Part shown: positions 1 through 11,897 of the stretch, piece by piece
Position numbering within the stretch: position 1 is the stretch's first letter
Layout of the letters: every line of letters starts with the position of its first letter
Assembly (NCBI GenBank): GCA_949751835.1
Contig: CATKHK010000043.1
Coordinates: 310,001 to 374,000, forward strand
From: Blepharisma japonicum
Taxonomy: Eukaryota > Ciliophora > Heterotrichea > Heterotrichida > Blepharismidae
Length of the DNA stretch: 64,000 bases
Direction of reading: 5' to 3'
Made by a program: the position numbers and the translations under genes
Notes under the pieces: model-generated
Databases searched by the model: none
Told to the model about the DNA's origin: nothing
Seen by the model: only the letters and a program-made list of their open reading frames with translations

Positions 1-38
1 ATACAAAAAGAGCTTTTATAAAAGTACTTATTAATAAA

Positions 39-2328
39 TTAATCACTTTCTTCGTTAAAATCTCTTTTGTTTATGATTTCAAATAAAACAGAGCGGCTTT
101 TGTCTTTTTCTGGCTCGAAGACCAAGTTTCTTGCTTCTCTTTCTTTATCGACATCTGAAAGCTTGCCCCAAAGTTTTTCACAGCGGACTCTTGTGCTCCA
201 TTGTATGCCTTTACGTACAATGGCTGGGACATCAGGTATGAATACAGAAAGTATCATTTTGAGAAGGAAAAGAATATGCTCCATTATAATGAAGCAAATT
301 CATTGATCAGTTGTGGAGTTAAAGTGAAAGACGTCTCTTGTGAAAACTATTAAGCCTGCATTTGTACCTGCCCCGATGAAAGAGATGATTTGAATTATTA
401 CCATTCATACACCAATAGAGTTGTCTTGGTGAGGAAAAGGCCTTCTTGAAACTTTGATTAATTTTCAGGCATCAACTCTAAGTTCTATTACACATAACAA
501 TAGTGTTAATAATGGACTGAATGGAAAAGAAATCCCAAAAAGAACGACATATCCATAACCAATAATAACTTCCATGTAATCCTCCAGAGGAGTCTCATAT
601 TCACTTAGATTATACTGGTACTCTTCAACTGACAACTCTATATGATTTGGCATTTCTTTTAGTCTTTTATTTTCTTTGTAAAGTTTGACATATTTTTCTA
701 CAATTGGATATCCCATTTCTATCAGATTTAAAAGCAAGCTAATAATAAAAATCACTCCTAACTGCAATCCCAACTCTGACATGCAATCATTATTATCACA
801 CCCTTCATACCTGCCTTTGAAAAACGCTATATAAAATAGAGAGGAATAAGAGTTTACAAATTGAAAAGAAAAAAACTTGACAGTCAAAGCATTCAAATAT
901 TCTGAATCGCTTTCATGATTTTCCCAATCAGTCAGCTGTGCTGATATTTTTTGATAGACAATGTTTAAAATCTTGATTTGGATTGCATTAAATAATCCAG
1001 CTACTCTTGGGCCCCACGAATCTATATTGTTATATGACCGATATATAAAAATTGCAATCAATGAGGCAATAACAAGAGAAACAAAAAAGGCAATCATGCT
1101 TATGGTAAGCATATTTTTAACACAAGCATGCTTTTCATTTTCATTTATTTTTTTCATTTTCCCACTTATTGGATCTTTTTGATATACACCTTTATATTCA
1201 GGTCTCTGCTCTTCATGGACCTCAAACTCTGAAACACCCCATTCCCAAGCCAAAGTTTTCTCTCTTCTTACCCAAATCTGGTCCATAAAAGTGCTTCCAA
1301 TGCTTAGCATCCATGCATAAAGCATAAAAGCAACTTCAGCCCCATTCATCGCTGTACTTTCAGGATCGTCAGCTGAATAAATGATAATACCAAAAATGCT
1401 TCCTATAACCGAAGGGATAACAAGCCACGCTGTATAAGTTTCAAGCCATGCAAAATACATCGCTATTTTCTCTCCAAAATAATCTTTTACTTTAGCTATT
1501 TTTTGAGCCCTTCAGAAATGCCTAAAAGTTACCCATTCTTTATCTAGATATCTCAATATTGCTTTATCATGCTGGGGAAATTGTGATTCTAATATCTCTT
1601 TAGCAGTGAGCTCACCAAGATCGACTACGCTAGTAATCATACTATATACAAGTCTAGCTTTGTCTTTATACTTAAAGATACTCCCATCTGTAAATTCATT
1701 TCCAAACTGGTCATATCGCTGATATATGTGCTCTAAATATTTTTTACCTTTGATATCTCCTTTATTTTCAACGTCCCTTTCATAAGGGCCATAAGGAGCT
1801 ACTTTTTGAAAATCCAATGTATCATTTGGATCAGTTTGAAATTGCAGCTGGTAATCTACTAAATCTGCTTGGACTTTAAGATTGTGCTCACTGCTTGAAA
1901 GCTTATAAAATAGTTTATCACCTAAAACTGACACTGTCACACTTACATTGAGCTGTAAATGATCTTGAAATATTTTCAGCATTGTTGTTAATACTTCTTG
2001 TATGATTATCTTCATTTGGATAGTTGGATTTGTTGAAAAATAGCCTCGGATTTTCCCTAAGCCTTCTTGATAAATAGGGTCATTCTCACTGATCATGAAA
2101 TAGCGCTTAAATTTTTTCTCTGCTGATCCTGCTGGCACATCTTGGTCAAAAAGGTCACATTTGTAATTTTTACTTTCCATATCAAAGGGATTGTTGAAAA
2201 CCAGGATGTAATGATGCAATTTCTCTGAGTCTAGTACTATTCTTTTGCCATTTGAGCTCTTAGAGGTGTTTGATTCTTCAAAAGGCAGCTAAGATACAAC
2301 TTACCACTGTCTTTACTTTGCTAATCAT
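39..2328 (-). CDS. Anoctamin (TMEM16) family membrane protein, paralog A
   Basis: Predicted 757 aa. Anoctamins are multi-pass membrane proteins acting as Ca2+-activated anion channels or lipid scramblases. Residues about 1-270 form the cytosolic N-terminal region; the rest carries the transmembrane core with family hallmarks: LTDWENHESDSEYLNAL, then FVNSYSSLFYIAFFKGRYEGC, then YMEVIIGYGYVVLFG and IELRVDA. The Glu and Asp of the last motif match Ca2+-binding TM8 residues of the family. Four in-frame TGA codons read as Trp. The start is ATG at 2328: an 8-codon first exon is joined by a 16-nt intron (2289-2304) to the long exon, which otherwise has no ATG at its head. It is followed downstream on the same strand by nothing in the window and preceded by a close paralog (2503-4758). 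Channel versus scramblase activity cannot be told from sequence alone. Confidence 0.92.
2289..2304 (-). other. 16-nt intron in anoctamin A
   Basis: Read on the minus strand it is GTAAGTTGTATCTTAG. Removing it drops a TAG that would otherwise end the frame and joins an ATG-bearing exon to the anoctamin frame. Confidence 0.85.
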
Positions 2329-2502
2329 ATTTAATGAAACTGTTGCTTTTTAATAAAATGAGACAAATTTCATGATTTTTCCAGAGTAATCGATGATTTT
2401 TAAAATAAAAAATTAGTAATTATGGTCACCATATTTTGAATAATAAAAGAATTTAGAGGGTTTTTTATTAAGATATTAAATTAAGATATAAAAAATATTT
2501 TA

Positions 2503-4758
2503 TTATTGATCGTTTTTATTATAATCGGAAAAGGTTTTGTCTGCGATTTCTATTAAATCATATTTTCTTTTATATTCAAGTGGCTCAAATACTAAATTTC
2601 TAGCTTCTCTTTCTTTGTCAATATCAGAAAGTTTCCCCCATAATATTTCTCCTCTTACCCGAGCACTCCATTTTAAACCATTTTCAACTATCCCAGGGAC
2701 ATCAGGAATAAAAACAGAAAGTATCATTTTCAAAATAAAAAGAAAATGCTCTAAAGCTATGAAACAAATCCATTGGTCAATTGCTGAATTTAAATGAAAT
2801 ACATCTCTAGTGAATATTATTAGACCCATATTTGTGCCTGCTCCTATAAATGAAATTATTTGAATAATTACAATTCATACTCCAATCGAGCTTTCTTGTG
2901 CAGGGAATATTCTTCTTGTTGCCTTAATTAATTTTCATGCATCTACTCGAAGCTCTATAATGCAGAGAAATAAAGTCAACAAAGGACTGAATGGAAAAGA
3001 GATCCCAAATAAAACAACATAGCCATAGCCAATAATTACTTCCATATAATCATCTAAAGGGGTTTCATACTGGATTAAATTATACTCAATTTCTTCTGCA
3101 GATAAACCAATCTTGGCATCATTTTCTTTAATTTTTTTATTTTCTTTATATAGGTTTATATAATTTTGAACAATTGGCAAGCCAATTTCAATGAGATTCA
3201 AGCAAAGAGTTATAATATATATTACCCCCAATTGGAATCCAAGCTCATATACACAGTTTTCACTATCACAGCCTTCATATTTCCCTTTAAAATATGCAAT
3301 ATAGATCAATGAAGAATAAGAATTAACAGACTGAAAAGCAAAAAGCTTGATTGTAAGTGCGTTCTGATATTCCGATTCAGTTTCACAATTTTCCCAATCA
3401 GTCAACACTACAGCAATTTTTTTGTAAATGATATTCAAAATTTTTATTTGAATTGCATTAAAGATTCCTGCAATTCTTGGTCCTCATGAATTGTCATTAC
3501 TATTTGCTCTGTAAAAGAAAATTGCTACTAATGAAGCAATTACAACTGTAACAAAAAATATTATGGTGCTTAAGCCTAAGACATTTTTTAAAATCGAGTG
3601 CCTTTTCTTCTCATATATTTTCTTCATTTTTCCAGATATTGGGTCCTTTTGATAAACTCCTTTATATTCAGGCCTTTGTTCTTCCTGACCTTTTATGTCA
3701 CAAACTCCCCATCTCCATCCTAATACTTTTTCTTTCCTTAGTCATATTTGGTCCATAAAGGTGCTTCCAATACTCAAAAGAAATGCATATAAAAAATAGC
3801 AAACTTCACCTGCATTTATTGAATCAGAAGGGCCAGAGTCAGCTGAATAAATAATAATTCCAAAAATGCTTCCAAATATAGAAGGGATAGTAAGTCATCA
3901 TATATAATTTTCTAATCATGCAAAATACATTGATTGCTTTTCCCCGAAATAATCATTTATTTTGTCAATGTTTTGGCGCCTCCAAAAATTTTTGAAAGTC
4001 ACTCACTCTTTATCAAAATAAGTTAGTATTCGATGATCGTGCTGAGGAAATTGAGCATCAAGAACTTTTTGTGTGGTTAATTCTCCAAGCTCAATAACAC
4101 TTGATATCATGCTGTATACCAATCTTATCCGATCTTTATGCTTAAATATGCTCCCATCTGGGGTTTCATTCCCTAGCTTATCGTATCGCTTATATATTCT
4201 TACTAAATAAAAATCACCTTTCTCATCTCCTTTATTCTCTGCATCTCTTTCATATGGACCATAAGGTGGTACTTTTTGATATTTCAAATCATCATTTGGA
4301 TTAGGCTGAAACTGAAGCTGATAATCGACTAAATCCGCTTGAACTTTAAGATTGTGCTCTGTACTAATCAGTTTAAAAAAGAATTTATCTCCTAGAAGTG
4401 ATAGTGTTACTGTAACATCAAGCTGCAAATAATCTTGAAAAATTTTTAAAGTTGTTAATAAGAATTCTTGAACCAAAATTTGCATTTTGACTGCCGATTT
4501 TCCAGAGATTTGACTTCGAATTCTATCAGTAGCTTCACGATAGGCAGATTCATCTTCACTTATATTAAAGAACCTTCGAAATTTAACTTCAGCTTTCTCT
4601 GAAGATATCTCAGAATCATAAAGTTTGCATTTGTAAGATTTCTTTTCTGAGTCAAAAGGATTGTTGAAAACTAGTATATAATCATAAAGCTCAACTGCGG
4701 GTGTCTCAGTGTTCTCATCTATTGAATCATTCAGCATTGATGATACATCATTAGCCAT
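2503..4758 (-). CDS. Anoctamin (TMEM16) family membrane protein, paralog B
   Basis: Predicted 751 aa in one uninterrupted frame once TGA is Trp; it uses TGA for Trp many more times than paralog A (for example NDSWGPR and ENYIWWLT). It has the same domain order: cytosolic N-terminus starting MANDVSSML, then the TM core with DWEN...SEYQNALTIKLF, VNSYSSLIYIAYFKGKYEGC and IELRVDA. The C-terminal helix region contains FIPDVPGIVENGLKW. It lies head-to-tail with paralog A, 174 bp apart, and the two are similar along their whole length, so this is a tandem duplication. It has no N-terminal intron, unlike paralog A. The start at 4758 is the first ATG and is not preceded by similar sequence. Confidence 0.92.
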
Positions 4759-5186
4759 CTTATAAATACTGATTTTGTGAAGGCAATTAAATATGATTAG
4801 TTTGAAACTTTTTAAAAGAGCAGCTATTCGAATAATTTTTAGTAGTTTCTAAATCTAATACATATGAATTAATAATCTTTATTAAAGAGAGATTTCAGTA
4901 ATTAATTTTGATCTCTTATTTATTTGACAGTTTTAAATCTCAATTTTTATTGTAAAATAAAGCCAAAATTTAGACTTCGTTTTACATTATTTGCTAGCCG
5001 CTTTCTATTTGGCTTTTATCTTGATTTATTAGTAGAATATTTTCAAAAATAAAAATTCTTAATTTTAATTAATGAATTTGAATTTAAAAGGAATAGATTT
5101 GATAAGCTAAATGAAATATTTGTGCTGCTACATTGGTTCTAAATATTAATAACTAATACCTAATTTATATTAGTAATATTTAAATA
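4759..5186. other. Intergenic, AT-rich
   Basis: It lies between the 5' end of anoctamin B and the 3' end of the PX gene. I see no coding-like frame, RNA gene or repeat in it; it presumably holds the anoctamin B promoter. Confidence 0.6.
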
Positions 5187-6815
5187 TTATTTAATTTGTT
5201 CGTCAATTTTGTTGAGTCTATCTATGAACTCAACCCAAACGCTTTTAAGTTTTGTATGTGATTTTATTTCTTTATTTGCATATGTCTCTAATTCCATTAT
5301 ATTCCTCCTTGTTGTGAAAGGTATAAACCACATAGTTTCTTCTCTGAGTTTATAATTATGGTATCCATATCTATCTTTTAGCTTTTCTACATCCCTTGTT
5401 TCTTGGTGCAGCATTTTCGGAATTGCAACTTCTTTGTCACTTTTCATAGCTGCAACGTTTATATTAGCATCATTAGGATCTAGCTCCCATTTTAGTATAT
5501 CTCCATGGTTCCACAATTTTTCTTTTTTCCCTCTAAGCCTCCTATTTTCTTTCTGATATTTATTCAAATGTCTTTCTCTATCCTTAATTAAATCTCTAAA
5601 TGGAGCACTTTCATTATATGTAAATTTAAATAAAGTGCTAATATGGTCTTTAACAAAAACAGCTCTTTTCTCATCACTTTTTGCCAACGTCCCTAAAACT
5701 CCTTGAAGAGCTCTAAATATTTCTACATTTAAATTCGTTTGAGAAAGCATTTGCAGTCTTTCCATATCATTCATTGATTCTTTGAGCTCTAGCATGAGCT
5801 CAGATGTATTATGGAGCTGCTTTTCAAGCTTATTTGCTTGTCGTTTAATTCTCCTTTGAATTTCTATTGCAGAATTGACGTAATCTCTTAATCTTTCAGT
5901 ATGATCTTGTGAAGTTGAAGGGTTGCATCATACAAAGCCTTCTAATGAAGGCATTTCATCAGTAGTTGATGGCTCACGAATTGAATTAGTCTGCGTTTTA
6001 AATAAATCATATTTCAAGTTATCATTTTCTTTTAAAAAATGAACAAGATATAAAGATCTGCTTAATAATGGGTGAGATAGAATATTTTTCATAAATCGGG
6101 TTAAGAACCTCTGATCTTTTCTATTTGTTTCCATCACATTTTTAGTAGTAAAACGCTTGGGTAGCTTTGGTGGCACATAAACTCCAGGAAAAGTTCTTGC
6201 AAGTATATCTCTTAGCCAATAAAAATCATTAATCTCTCTTTCTACAGTCCAGTCTAATGGCATAGTTCTCAATATATATTTTCCAAGACTGATCTTATTG
6301 GTTGACGCTCCTGTGATTGGCTTGCTCATAATAGTAACTTCACAAAGATTCGCAGAAATTTCGGTATCAGGAAGAGTCTCAGCTTTGACTTTATATATTT
6401 CTGCTTGTGCGTCTTCTTCTATTAACGCAGCCCTAACGCTTGACCTTGCCATCTTGATTTCTTCAAATCTATCAGGCATTGACTGAAATCTTTTATAATC
6501 AGGCTTCACAGAATTTTTTTCTTTTATTTCTGTTGAAAATCTCTTAAAGTTGTCAGGCAGGAAATCTTCCCATCTTTCTTCTTCTTTATTAGACTCATCT
6601 AATGGAGGTTCAAAAAATGGCTTTCGGTCTTCTGACTCAATATCTGATTTTGTGGTTTGTTTTGTTTGTGTAAGGATCTCAATCTTTTGAGTAATTATTT
6701 TTGTGTTTCCTGTAGTGTCTGCAGATCGGAGACTCATGTCGGGATGAATGGGAAGTTTATTGACTTCACCTTGGATGGGAAATTCGTAAATTTTTTCAGG
6801 CTTGGCTTCTTCCAT
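5187..6815 (-). CDS. PX-domain protein, sorting nexin-like
   Basis: Predicted 542 aa. A PX domain binds phosphoinositides and targets proteins to endosomal membranes. It lies at about residues 155-275: SLGKYILRTMPLDWTVEREIN, the Pro-rich loop VYVPPKLPKRF, and the closing helices RFLTRFMKNILSHPLLSRS. Residues 1-150 are charged and low-complexity. After one in-frame TGA (Trp, codon 296) comes a helical, charged C-terminal half (residues about 300-542), consistent with a BAR-like dimerisation region as in SNX-BAR proteins, though the BAR assignment is an inference. Single exon, start at the first ATG. The neighbouring Rab is on the same strand. Confidence 0.85.
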
Positions 6816-6937
6816 TTTTGAGTGTGATTTTTGTAATGGATATAAATTGATTTTGAGATTTTTTGGTTTTTTAATAGAAAAAGAAAAGACAGCGATTATT
6901 TGGTTAAATTGCGATTTTAGAGATAATTATAGATAAA

Positions 6938-7549
6938 CTAGCAACATTTTTTTGCTTTTTCCTTTGGCTGAGGTTGAAGCAATAACGCATCGCTGCCTCT
7001 ACTTGAGCTAGATAATGCAGATTTATCTTCTAAAATTTTTTCTACTAGGACATGAAATAATTTTTCAACATCAGTCCCATCTTTAGCTGAAGTTTCTAAA
7101 TATTCCATTTCATGCCTTTTTGCAAAATTTTGCCCTTCTTTTGTAGTTATTATTCTTTGACCTGTTAAATCAATTTTATTGCCTACAATGATTTTTTTTA
7201 AATTTGGTGGAGCGTTATCTGTCACATCTTTAATTCACCAATCAAGCTCATTGAATGATTCTCTTTTGGTAACATCAAATACAATAATAGCTCCGCTAGT
7301 TTGCTTATAATAAAGTTTATTGACAACTCTAAATTTCTCTTGTCCAGCTGTATCCCAAATATTGAGCGTTATATCTTTATCATGTATTCGAATGTTTATT
7401 GTTTTCTCTGATAATCCTATTGTTGGTCCTATACTAAAAGTGAAAGTTCCCTCGCAAAACCTTTTCATTAAACTGCTTTTTCCTACCGTAGGAGCACCTA
7501 TAATAACGACTTTTATCTTGTGAGCAATGAATTGTTTACTTGATTCCAT
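6938..7549 (-). CDS. Rab-family small GTPase
   Basis: Predicted 203 aa. Small GTPase of vesicle traffic with every G motif: G1 GAPTVGKSS, switch I GPTIG, G3 WDTAGQEKF, G4 NKID, G5 ETSAK. The C-terminus is KKCC followed directly by TAG, the substrate motif for Rab geranylgeranyl transferase; because it must be C-terminal, it shows that TAG is a stop here. One in-frame TGA gives the WW of NELDWWIKD. The ATG at 7549 (MESSKQF) is chosen over one 35 codons upstream because the upstream extension is hydrophobic, AT-rich and not part of the Rab fold. The subfamily cannot be assigned with confidence. Confidence 0.93.
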
Positions 7550-8214
7550 CTTATATATTTTGCAACATAAATGCAATTGTATACTGTTAATAACTATCAG
7601 CTTTGTGAGACATGCAAAATTTATAAGAAAGATAAAATAGATTTTATTAAGCATAAAGCAAGAGCCTAATTGAAGAAATGATCCCTAATCAAGATTGTAA
7701 TTATTTATGCAAAAATTATTTTTCTTTCCTCATACACCCCAATTTTTATTTAAAAAGGTAAAAAAGTGAAAATTAAGGATTAAATTATTATTCTCAAAAA
7801 ATAAATCTCATCAAATCATCATGGATAAGAAAATATTAAGAATGAAAATATTTCAATTGCAAATGATGCCATTTAATGCAAAAATATAAGCATTTCTCAT
7901 ATAGAGATGAACTAATAAACTTTAGCCTTAATAAATATAGGCTTATAGCATGCTCTAGCACCACTGAAAACAAAGAGGTGGGTATTTATTGATTATATAG
8001 GTGTTTTTCGATTTTCTTTATATTTTGAAACAAATAATTAAGTTTAAATTAAATGAAAATACTTTAAAGAAGGTGAAAATTATAGCAATACAAAATATTA
8101 TGAAGGATAATTATTATTTCGTTATATTACTCAGTATAACCTGTAAATCATTACTCCAATCAAAATTCTTTATCTTTCTTAACTTACCTTAACTCTCTGA
8201 ATAAAATAAAACTC
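7550..8214. other. Intergenic, AT-rich
   Basis: It lies between the Rab 5' end and the SmD3 3' end. Short open frames here are Ile/Lys/Phe-rich and look like noise from AT richness. No RNA gene was recognised. Confidence 0.6.
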
Positions 8215-8604
8215 TTAGAATCTTAGCTCATTCTTTAATGGCATCATTACCTGTTTTCCTCTTTGCTGTGCTGTGAGCAAGCCTGCCTTCCCTCTTAACC
8301 CTCTTCCTCTCGTAATTGCTATTCCTTTTCCTGTTGAGGTCTGTTTGATTCTTTTAAACATCGGCGCATTTTTGAACATATCAGGTACAATCACGAATCT
8401 TATTTGTGCGCCTCTGATATAAACTTGCTCTAAAACATATACATTGCCATCACGAGAAGTGACAGTCACTGTTTCCAGTCTGCAGTTCATTGTGTCTTCT
8501 GCATCAACTAAATATCCTCTATACAGTTCACCTGTTTTCAGCTCAATTGTAATCACATGGTTCTCAGCTTCATGCAATAGCTTAATTGGGACACCTATGC
8601 TCAT
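8215..8604 (-). CDS. SNRPD3: Small nuclear ribonucleoprotein SmD3
   Basis: Predicted 129 aa. A core component of the heptameric Sm ring on spliceosomal snRNAs. Sm1 motif: [19 protein letters not shown] followed by DAEDTMNC. Sm2 motif: [16 protein letters not shown]. These match SmD3, including VYIRG and the basic, Gly/Arg-containing tail ([12 protein letters not shown]). Length agrees with the family (about 126 aa). Single exon. The start is 7 bp from the ATG of the divergently transcribed RTF1 gene, so the two genes must share or overlap their promoters. Confidence 0.96.
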   Translation of the reverse strand: MSIGVPIKLLHEAENHVITIELKTGELYRGYLVDAEDTMNCRLETVTVTSRDGNVYVLEQVYIRGAQIRFVIVPDMFKNAPMFKRIKQTSTGKGIAITRGRGLRGKAGLLTAQQRGKQVMMPLKNELRF

Positions 8605-8611
8605 AATAAAT

Positions 8612-10028
8612 ATGAGCTATACTCGAAGGCCCAAAGACTCTGACACAGAATCAGGTGAAGAAAAAGAGGACAACCAAGACCTTTACGAGTCTGAGCAAGA
8701 TCGATATTATATAAACTCTTTACCAGAACTTGAAAGAGAAAGAATTCTATCTGAAAGATATGAAAAAAAACTAAGGGAAAAAGACAGAGAAAGGATGCAA
8801 ATGCAGCTGGAAAAAGCTCAAGAGAGGAAACAACCTATTGTAGAAGGCATGGAAGAGTTTTCTGACGAAGAAAAACGAGGAAGAAGAAAAAGAAGGAAAA
8901 AAAGCGACGATGATTATGAACCAGTTGCCAAAATGAAAAAAAGTAAGCTCCAGATTAATGAAAAACAAGAACAGACTTATGACTATAAAAAAGAGTCAGC
9001 AATTGTGCAGCTTGAAGATATTGAAAGAATCAGATTAGGAAGGGATCAGCTTGTGAAATGGTGTCCACATTTGTATTTTGACAAAACAGTGAAGGGCGCT
9101 TTTGTGAAAATTAATATTGGAAAGAAAAAAGGCACAAATGAAAGCGTGTATTTAATGTGTGAAGTTGTTGATGTACTTACTGGGGAGTATTATGAAATCC
9201 CTGATAGCAAAATTAGTACAAACAAATATCTACATCTAGCTCATGGAAAAAACAAAAAAACCATGAAAATCGACATTGTTTCTAAAAAGCCTTTTACAAG
9301 CGAAGAGTTCGAAGCATATGCAGAAAAACTCAAAAAAGACCATATAAATCCAGTTACCAGAAACCATCTTGATACCAAGCTTGTCGATATTCAAGCTGCC
9401 CACAACTACAAATACACAAGTGAAGAAATCGAAATTATGGTAGAAAAACAGCTTGAAGAAAACATCGCAAAAGGAAATATCGAGTCCTTTGCAACCTTAG
9501 AGCTCGAAAAACTCAAAGTTAAGCTGGAAGACATGAAAGCAGAAGGAATAAATGATGAAGAAAAAAAGAAAAAACCTCGAACTTCAGAGGAGATAAAAGC
9601 AGAAGCAATTCTTGAAGAAGAAAAAAAGAAAAAAATCCGAAGTCTTGAAGATATGATTAAAAAGCTGGAAAATGCATTGAAATTTGATGACAAAATTGTG
9701 GTAGGCGAGACTGTTCAAATTTTAAATGAAAGAAATAGAACTAAACAACTAGAAATTGACTTATGGAGAGTAAGATATTATTAAGGCTGAACAAAGAAAG
9801 CTGCATAAGCTTGAAGAAGCGAAGCAAGAAAATAAAAAAGTAGAAGAAGTGAAACCTAGTATGAAATAATTAGAACTTTCTCAATATGAAATGGACCAGC
9901 TCGCAAAGCAGAGACTATTAAGTATTCATTCTGTTGATTTAGAAATTGATGATTGGATACCGCTTACAGGGCCGTTGAGAGTACCAACAAGAGAGTATCC
10001 TGCGCTAGTCACACCTTATCCTCTTTAA
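8612..10028 (+). CDS. RTF1: RTF1 homolog (Paf1 complex, Plus3 domain)
   Basis: Predicted 461 aa from three exons. RTF1 is a Paf1-complex subunit that couples RNA polymerase II elongation to histone modification. The N-terminus is acidic/charged ([11 protein letters not shown], then Arg/Glu-rich). The Plus3 domain at about residues 130-260 begins [18 protein letters not shown] and includes GAFVKINIG and [20 protein letters not shown] coiled, Lys/Glu-rich C-terminus follows. Introns at 9770-9785 and 9859-9873 remove in-frame stops and extend the protein to ...VTPYPL, ending in TAA. The ATG at 8612 is chosen because it lies just after the SmD3 start; frame upstream of it is only antisense SmD3. 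Confidence 0.93.
9770..9785 (+). other. 16-nt intron in RTF1
   Basis: GTAAGATATTATTAAG. It contains an in-frame TAA when unspliced; removal gives LWRAEQRKL. Confidence 0.85.
9859..9873 (+). other. 15-nt intron in RTF1
   Basis: GTATGAAATAATTAG. Removal gives VKPKLSQYEMD and a further 52 or so coding codons. Confidence 0.8.
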
Positions 10029-10132
10029 TAATATAATTTAAATCGAAATATTGAAATGTATGGTTATTCATAAAAAAATTATATCAACTGTTAATTAATA
10101 ATTTAATTATTATTATGAATTAATTATATACA

Positions 10133-10864
10133 TTATTCACCAATGTATCTTGGCTGATATGTAGGGGAAGGACTCTCACTTTCTCCAGGGCTGCCTTCAA
10201 ATGTAGGCAAAAATGCCCTGCTTTCAAAGGAATAATTCTCAGAATGATATTCATTTGGAAGAGGTTTTAATTTTATAACAGAATTATCCTCGATTTCAGA
10301 TTGAGTTCTTTTGATTTTTTCGCGAGCCATTACTTTTTCAATTCCATTTGGTAAGGAATTAAAAACATTTTTCATATCTAACAAAGCAAACCTTTTCGGT
10401 TTAAAAATACTGGAATCAAGCTCAATCGGCTCCCATTTTTTATCAGAATATTGAGCTGTGAATCTTGAATTTTGATTATTTTTGCTGTTTAAACTTAGCC
10501 TTCCAGTCCCAAAAGCAGGATGCAGTCTTGAATTGTTATTAACTTTGCTAATAGAAGGTAAATTTTCTTTTTTAACACTTATTGAATTAACTAAATCACA
10601 TTTTGTGCTTCTTTTCGTTGAATGACTTCTTGATCTCATTGACAGTTTGTTTGGCCCAAATCTAATTGTGCTTGGGATTTGCGTGGCTTTAAATTCATCT
10701 CTTTGTGAAGAATTATAACTTTTATACAAACTTAAATCGTTTTTTGATTTTTTCAACAATTCCTTTGGATTAATATCTGAAATATTCAAGAAGCTTGATG
10801 AATCAAGTTGGCAACTATGCATTCTCACTACATTTTTATGTCTCTGTCTTAACGGATTCTCCAT
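10133..10864 (-). CDS. Hypothetical basic, Ser-rich protein
   Basis: Predicted 243 aa, no recognised domain. The chain is basic and rich in Ser, Asn and Lys (for example SMRSRSHSTKRS), with little predicted hydrophobic character, so it is probably a disordered cytosolic or nuclear protein. The tail holds a run of Ser-Pro and Pro sites (GESESPSPTYQPRYIGE) that could be phosphorylation targets. No in-frame TGA. Its start is 36 bp from the divergent gene at 10901, so the pair probably shares a promoter region. Confidence 0.7.
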   Translation of the reverse strand: MENPLRQRHKNVVRMHSCQLDSSSFLNISDINPKELLKKSKNDLSLYKSYNSSQRDEFKATQIPSTIRFGPNKLSMRSRSHSTKRSTKCDLVNSISVKKENLPSISKVNNNSRLHPAFGTGRLSLNSKNNQNSRFTAQYSDKKWEPIELDSSIFKPKRFALLDMKNVFNSLPNGIEKVMAREKIKRTQSEIEDNSVIKLKPLPNEYHSENYSFESRAFLPTFEGSPGESESPSPTYQPRYIGE

Positions 10865-10900
10865 TTTCTAATTTTTAGGCTATTTAGATAAACTCTAATA

Positions 10901-11884
10901 ATGGCAGATGAACTAATTATTGATGCTAATCGTTGTGCTTTCCAAGAGCTATTTAACAAATTAAAGCAAAAAGAAAAGCTGCTAACTTTCAATGAATTAT
11001 TCAAATTTTTAGAAAAGGTGCATGTTTTTCCTGATTTACTAGATATTTATAGACTGAAATCCTTGATTTTGGATACCGCTAAAATCAATGGAAACTATGA
11101 TAAGAAGCCAAGTTTTTCATATATGGGATTTGAAATTTTATTATGCGAACTAGCTAATAAAATATATGAGAAACACCCTCAACATGAAAGGTTAAAACTC
11201 TTGATAAGGCATATAGTGATTTCATGCAGGTTGCTGTATGGAGTTCATTTGACTCAGACTTTGTCACAAGACCCGCTTGATACCCTTAATTCTGAATCAA
11301 CAAATTCTTTATTTTTTGCCGCTGAAGACAAGCGCTTAGTAAAAGCTCAATCAGTTAAGGGCTTAACTTCTCCATCTAAGGCATTTAAGCATCCCAGGGA
11401 TAATTCTTTCAAAAATATTACTAACAGCCTACCAGTAACTAGCCTTGGAAACAATTTTAAGCCCACACTAAATAAAAATAAGACAGTTAATATTCTTTTA
11501 AAGACCAAAAGACCAAATCTGCAATCTCCCAACCAAATTGCGCCAGAAATTATTGGAAAATTAATTGGATCAAAGTCATTAGTAGTTTCTCCTCTAACTG
11601 TTTCTGAAATTCCTTCACCAAATTCTCCAACTCAAAATTCTAACGATTTGAGTATTTCATTAGATGATAAATATGAAAAGATTGTAGAACTATTCAGTGA
11701 GTTTAAGAAAAAGAACGAATCACTAAAATTACCAAAAGCAAGCTGCATTAATTCGAAGGTTTTAGAATTCATATGCCATATAAGAAACCGAAGCGTAGGA
11801 ATGGTAAGCTCTATATAGAAGTATTTATTGAAGATAAATTTTGATATATGGAAATTAAAAAGTCTACGAAAAAAATTAAATTAA
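10901..11884 (+). CDS. Hypothetical protein with helical N-terminus
   Basis: Predicted 322 aa from two exons. Residues about 1-115 look like a compact helical domain (FQELFNKLKQKEKLLTFNEL, then LANKIYEKHPQHERLKLLI), possibly EF-hand-like in spacing, but I cannot assign a family. The middle is Ser/Pro/Asn-rich and likely disordered (SPLTVSEIPSPNSPTQ). A 15-nt intron (11804-11818) removes an in-frame TAG and adds a basic 22-residue tail ending KSLRKKLN. It is divergent from the gene at 10133-10864 and only 13 bp upstream of the PLAC8 gene. Confidence 0.72.
11804..11818 (+). other. 15-nt intron
   Basis: GTAAGCTCTATATAG in the gene at 10901. Unspliced reading stops at its terminal TAG; spliced reading continues 22 codons to TAA. 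Confidence 0.75.
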
Positions 11885-11897
11885 ATATAAAATTAAC

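Noticed and set aside
39-2219. Reading the anoctamin pair as several short genes
   Set aside because: The breaks are TGA codons at family Trp positions or 15/16-nt introns; reading through gives full-length anoctamins.
8001-8192. 63-codon open frame in the Rab-SmD3 gap
   Set aside because: The composition is Lys/Ile/Phe/Asn-rich as expected from AT-rich non-coding DNA, and no domain is seen.
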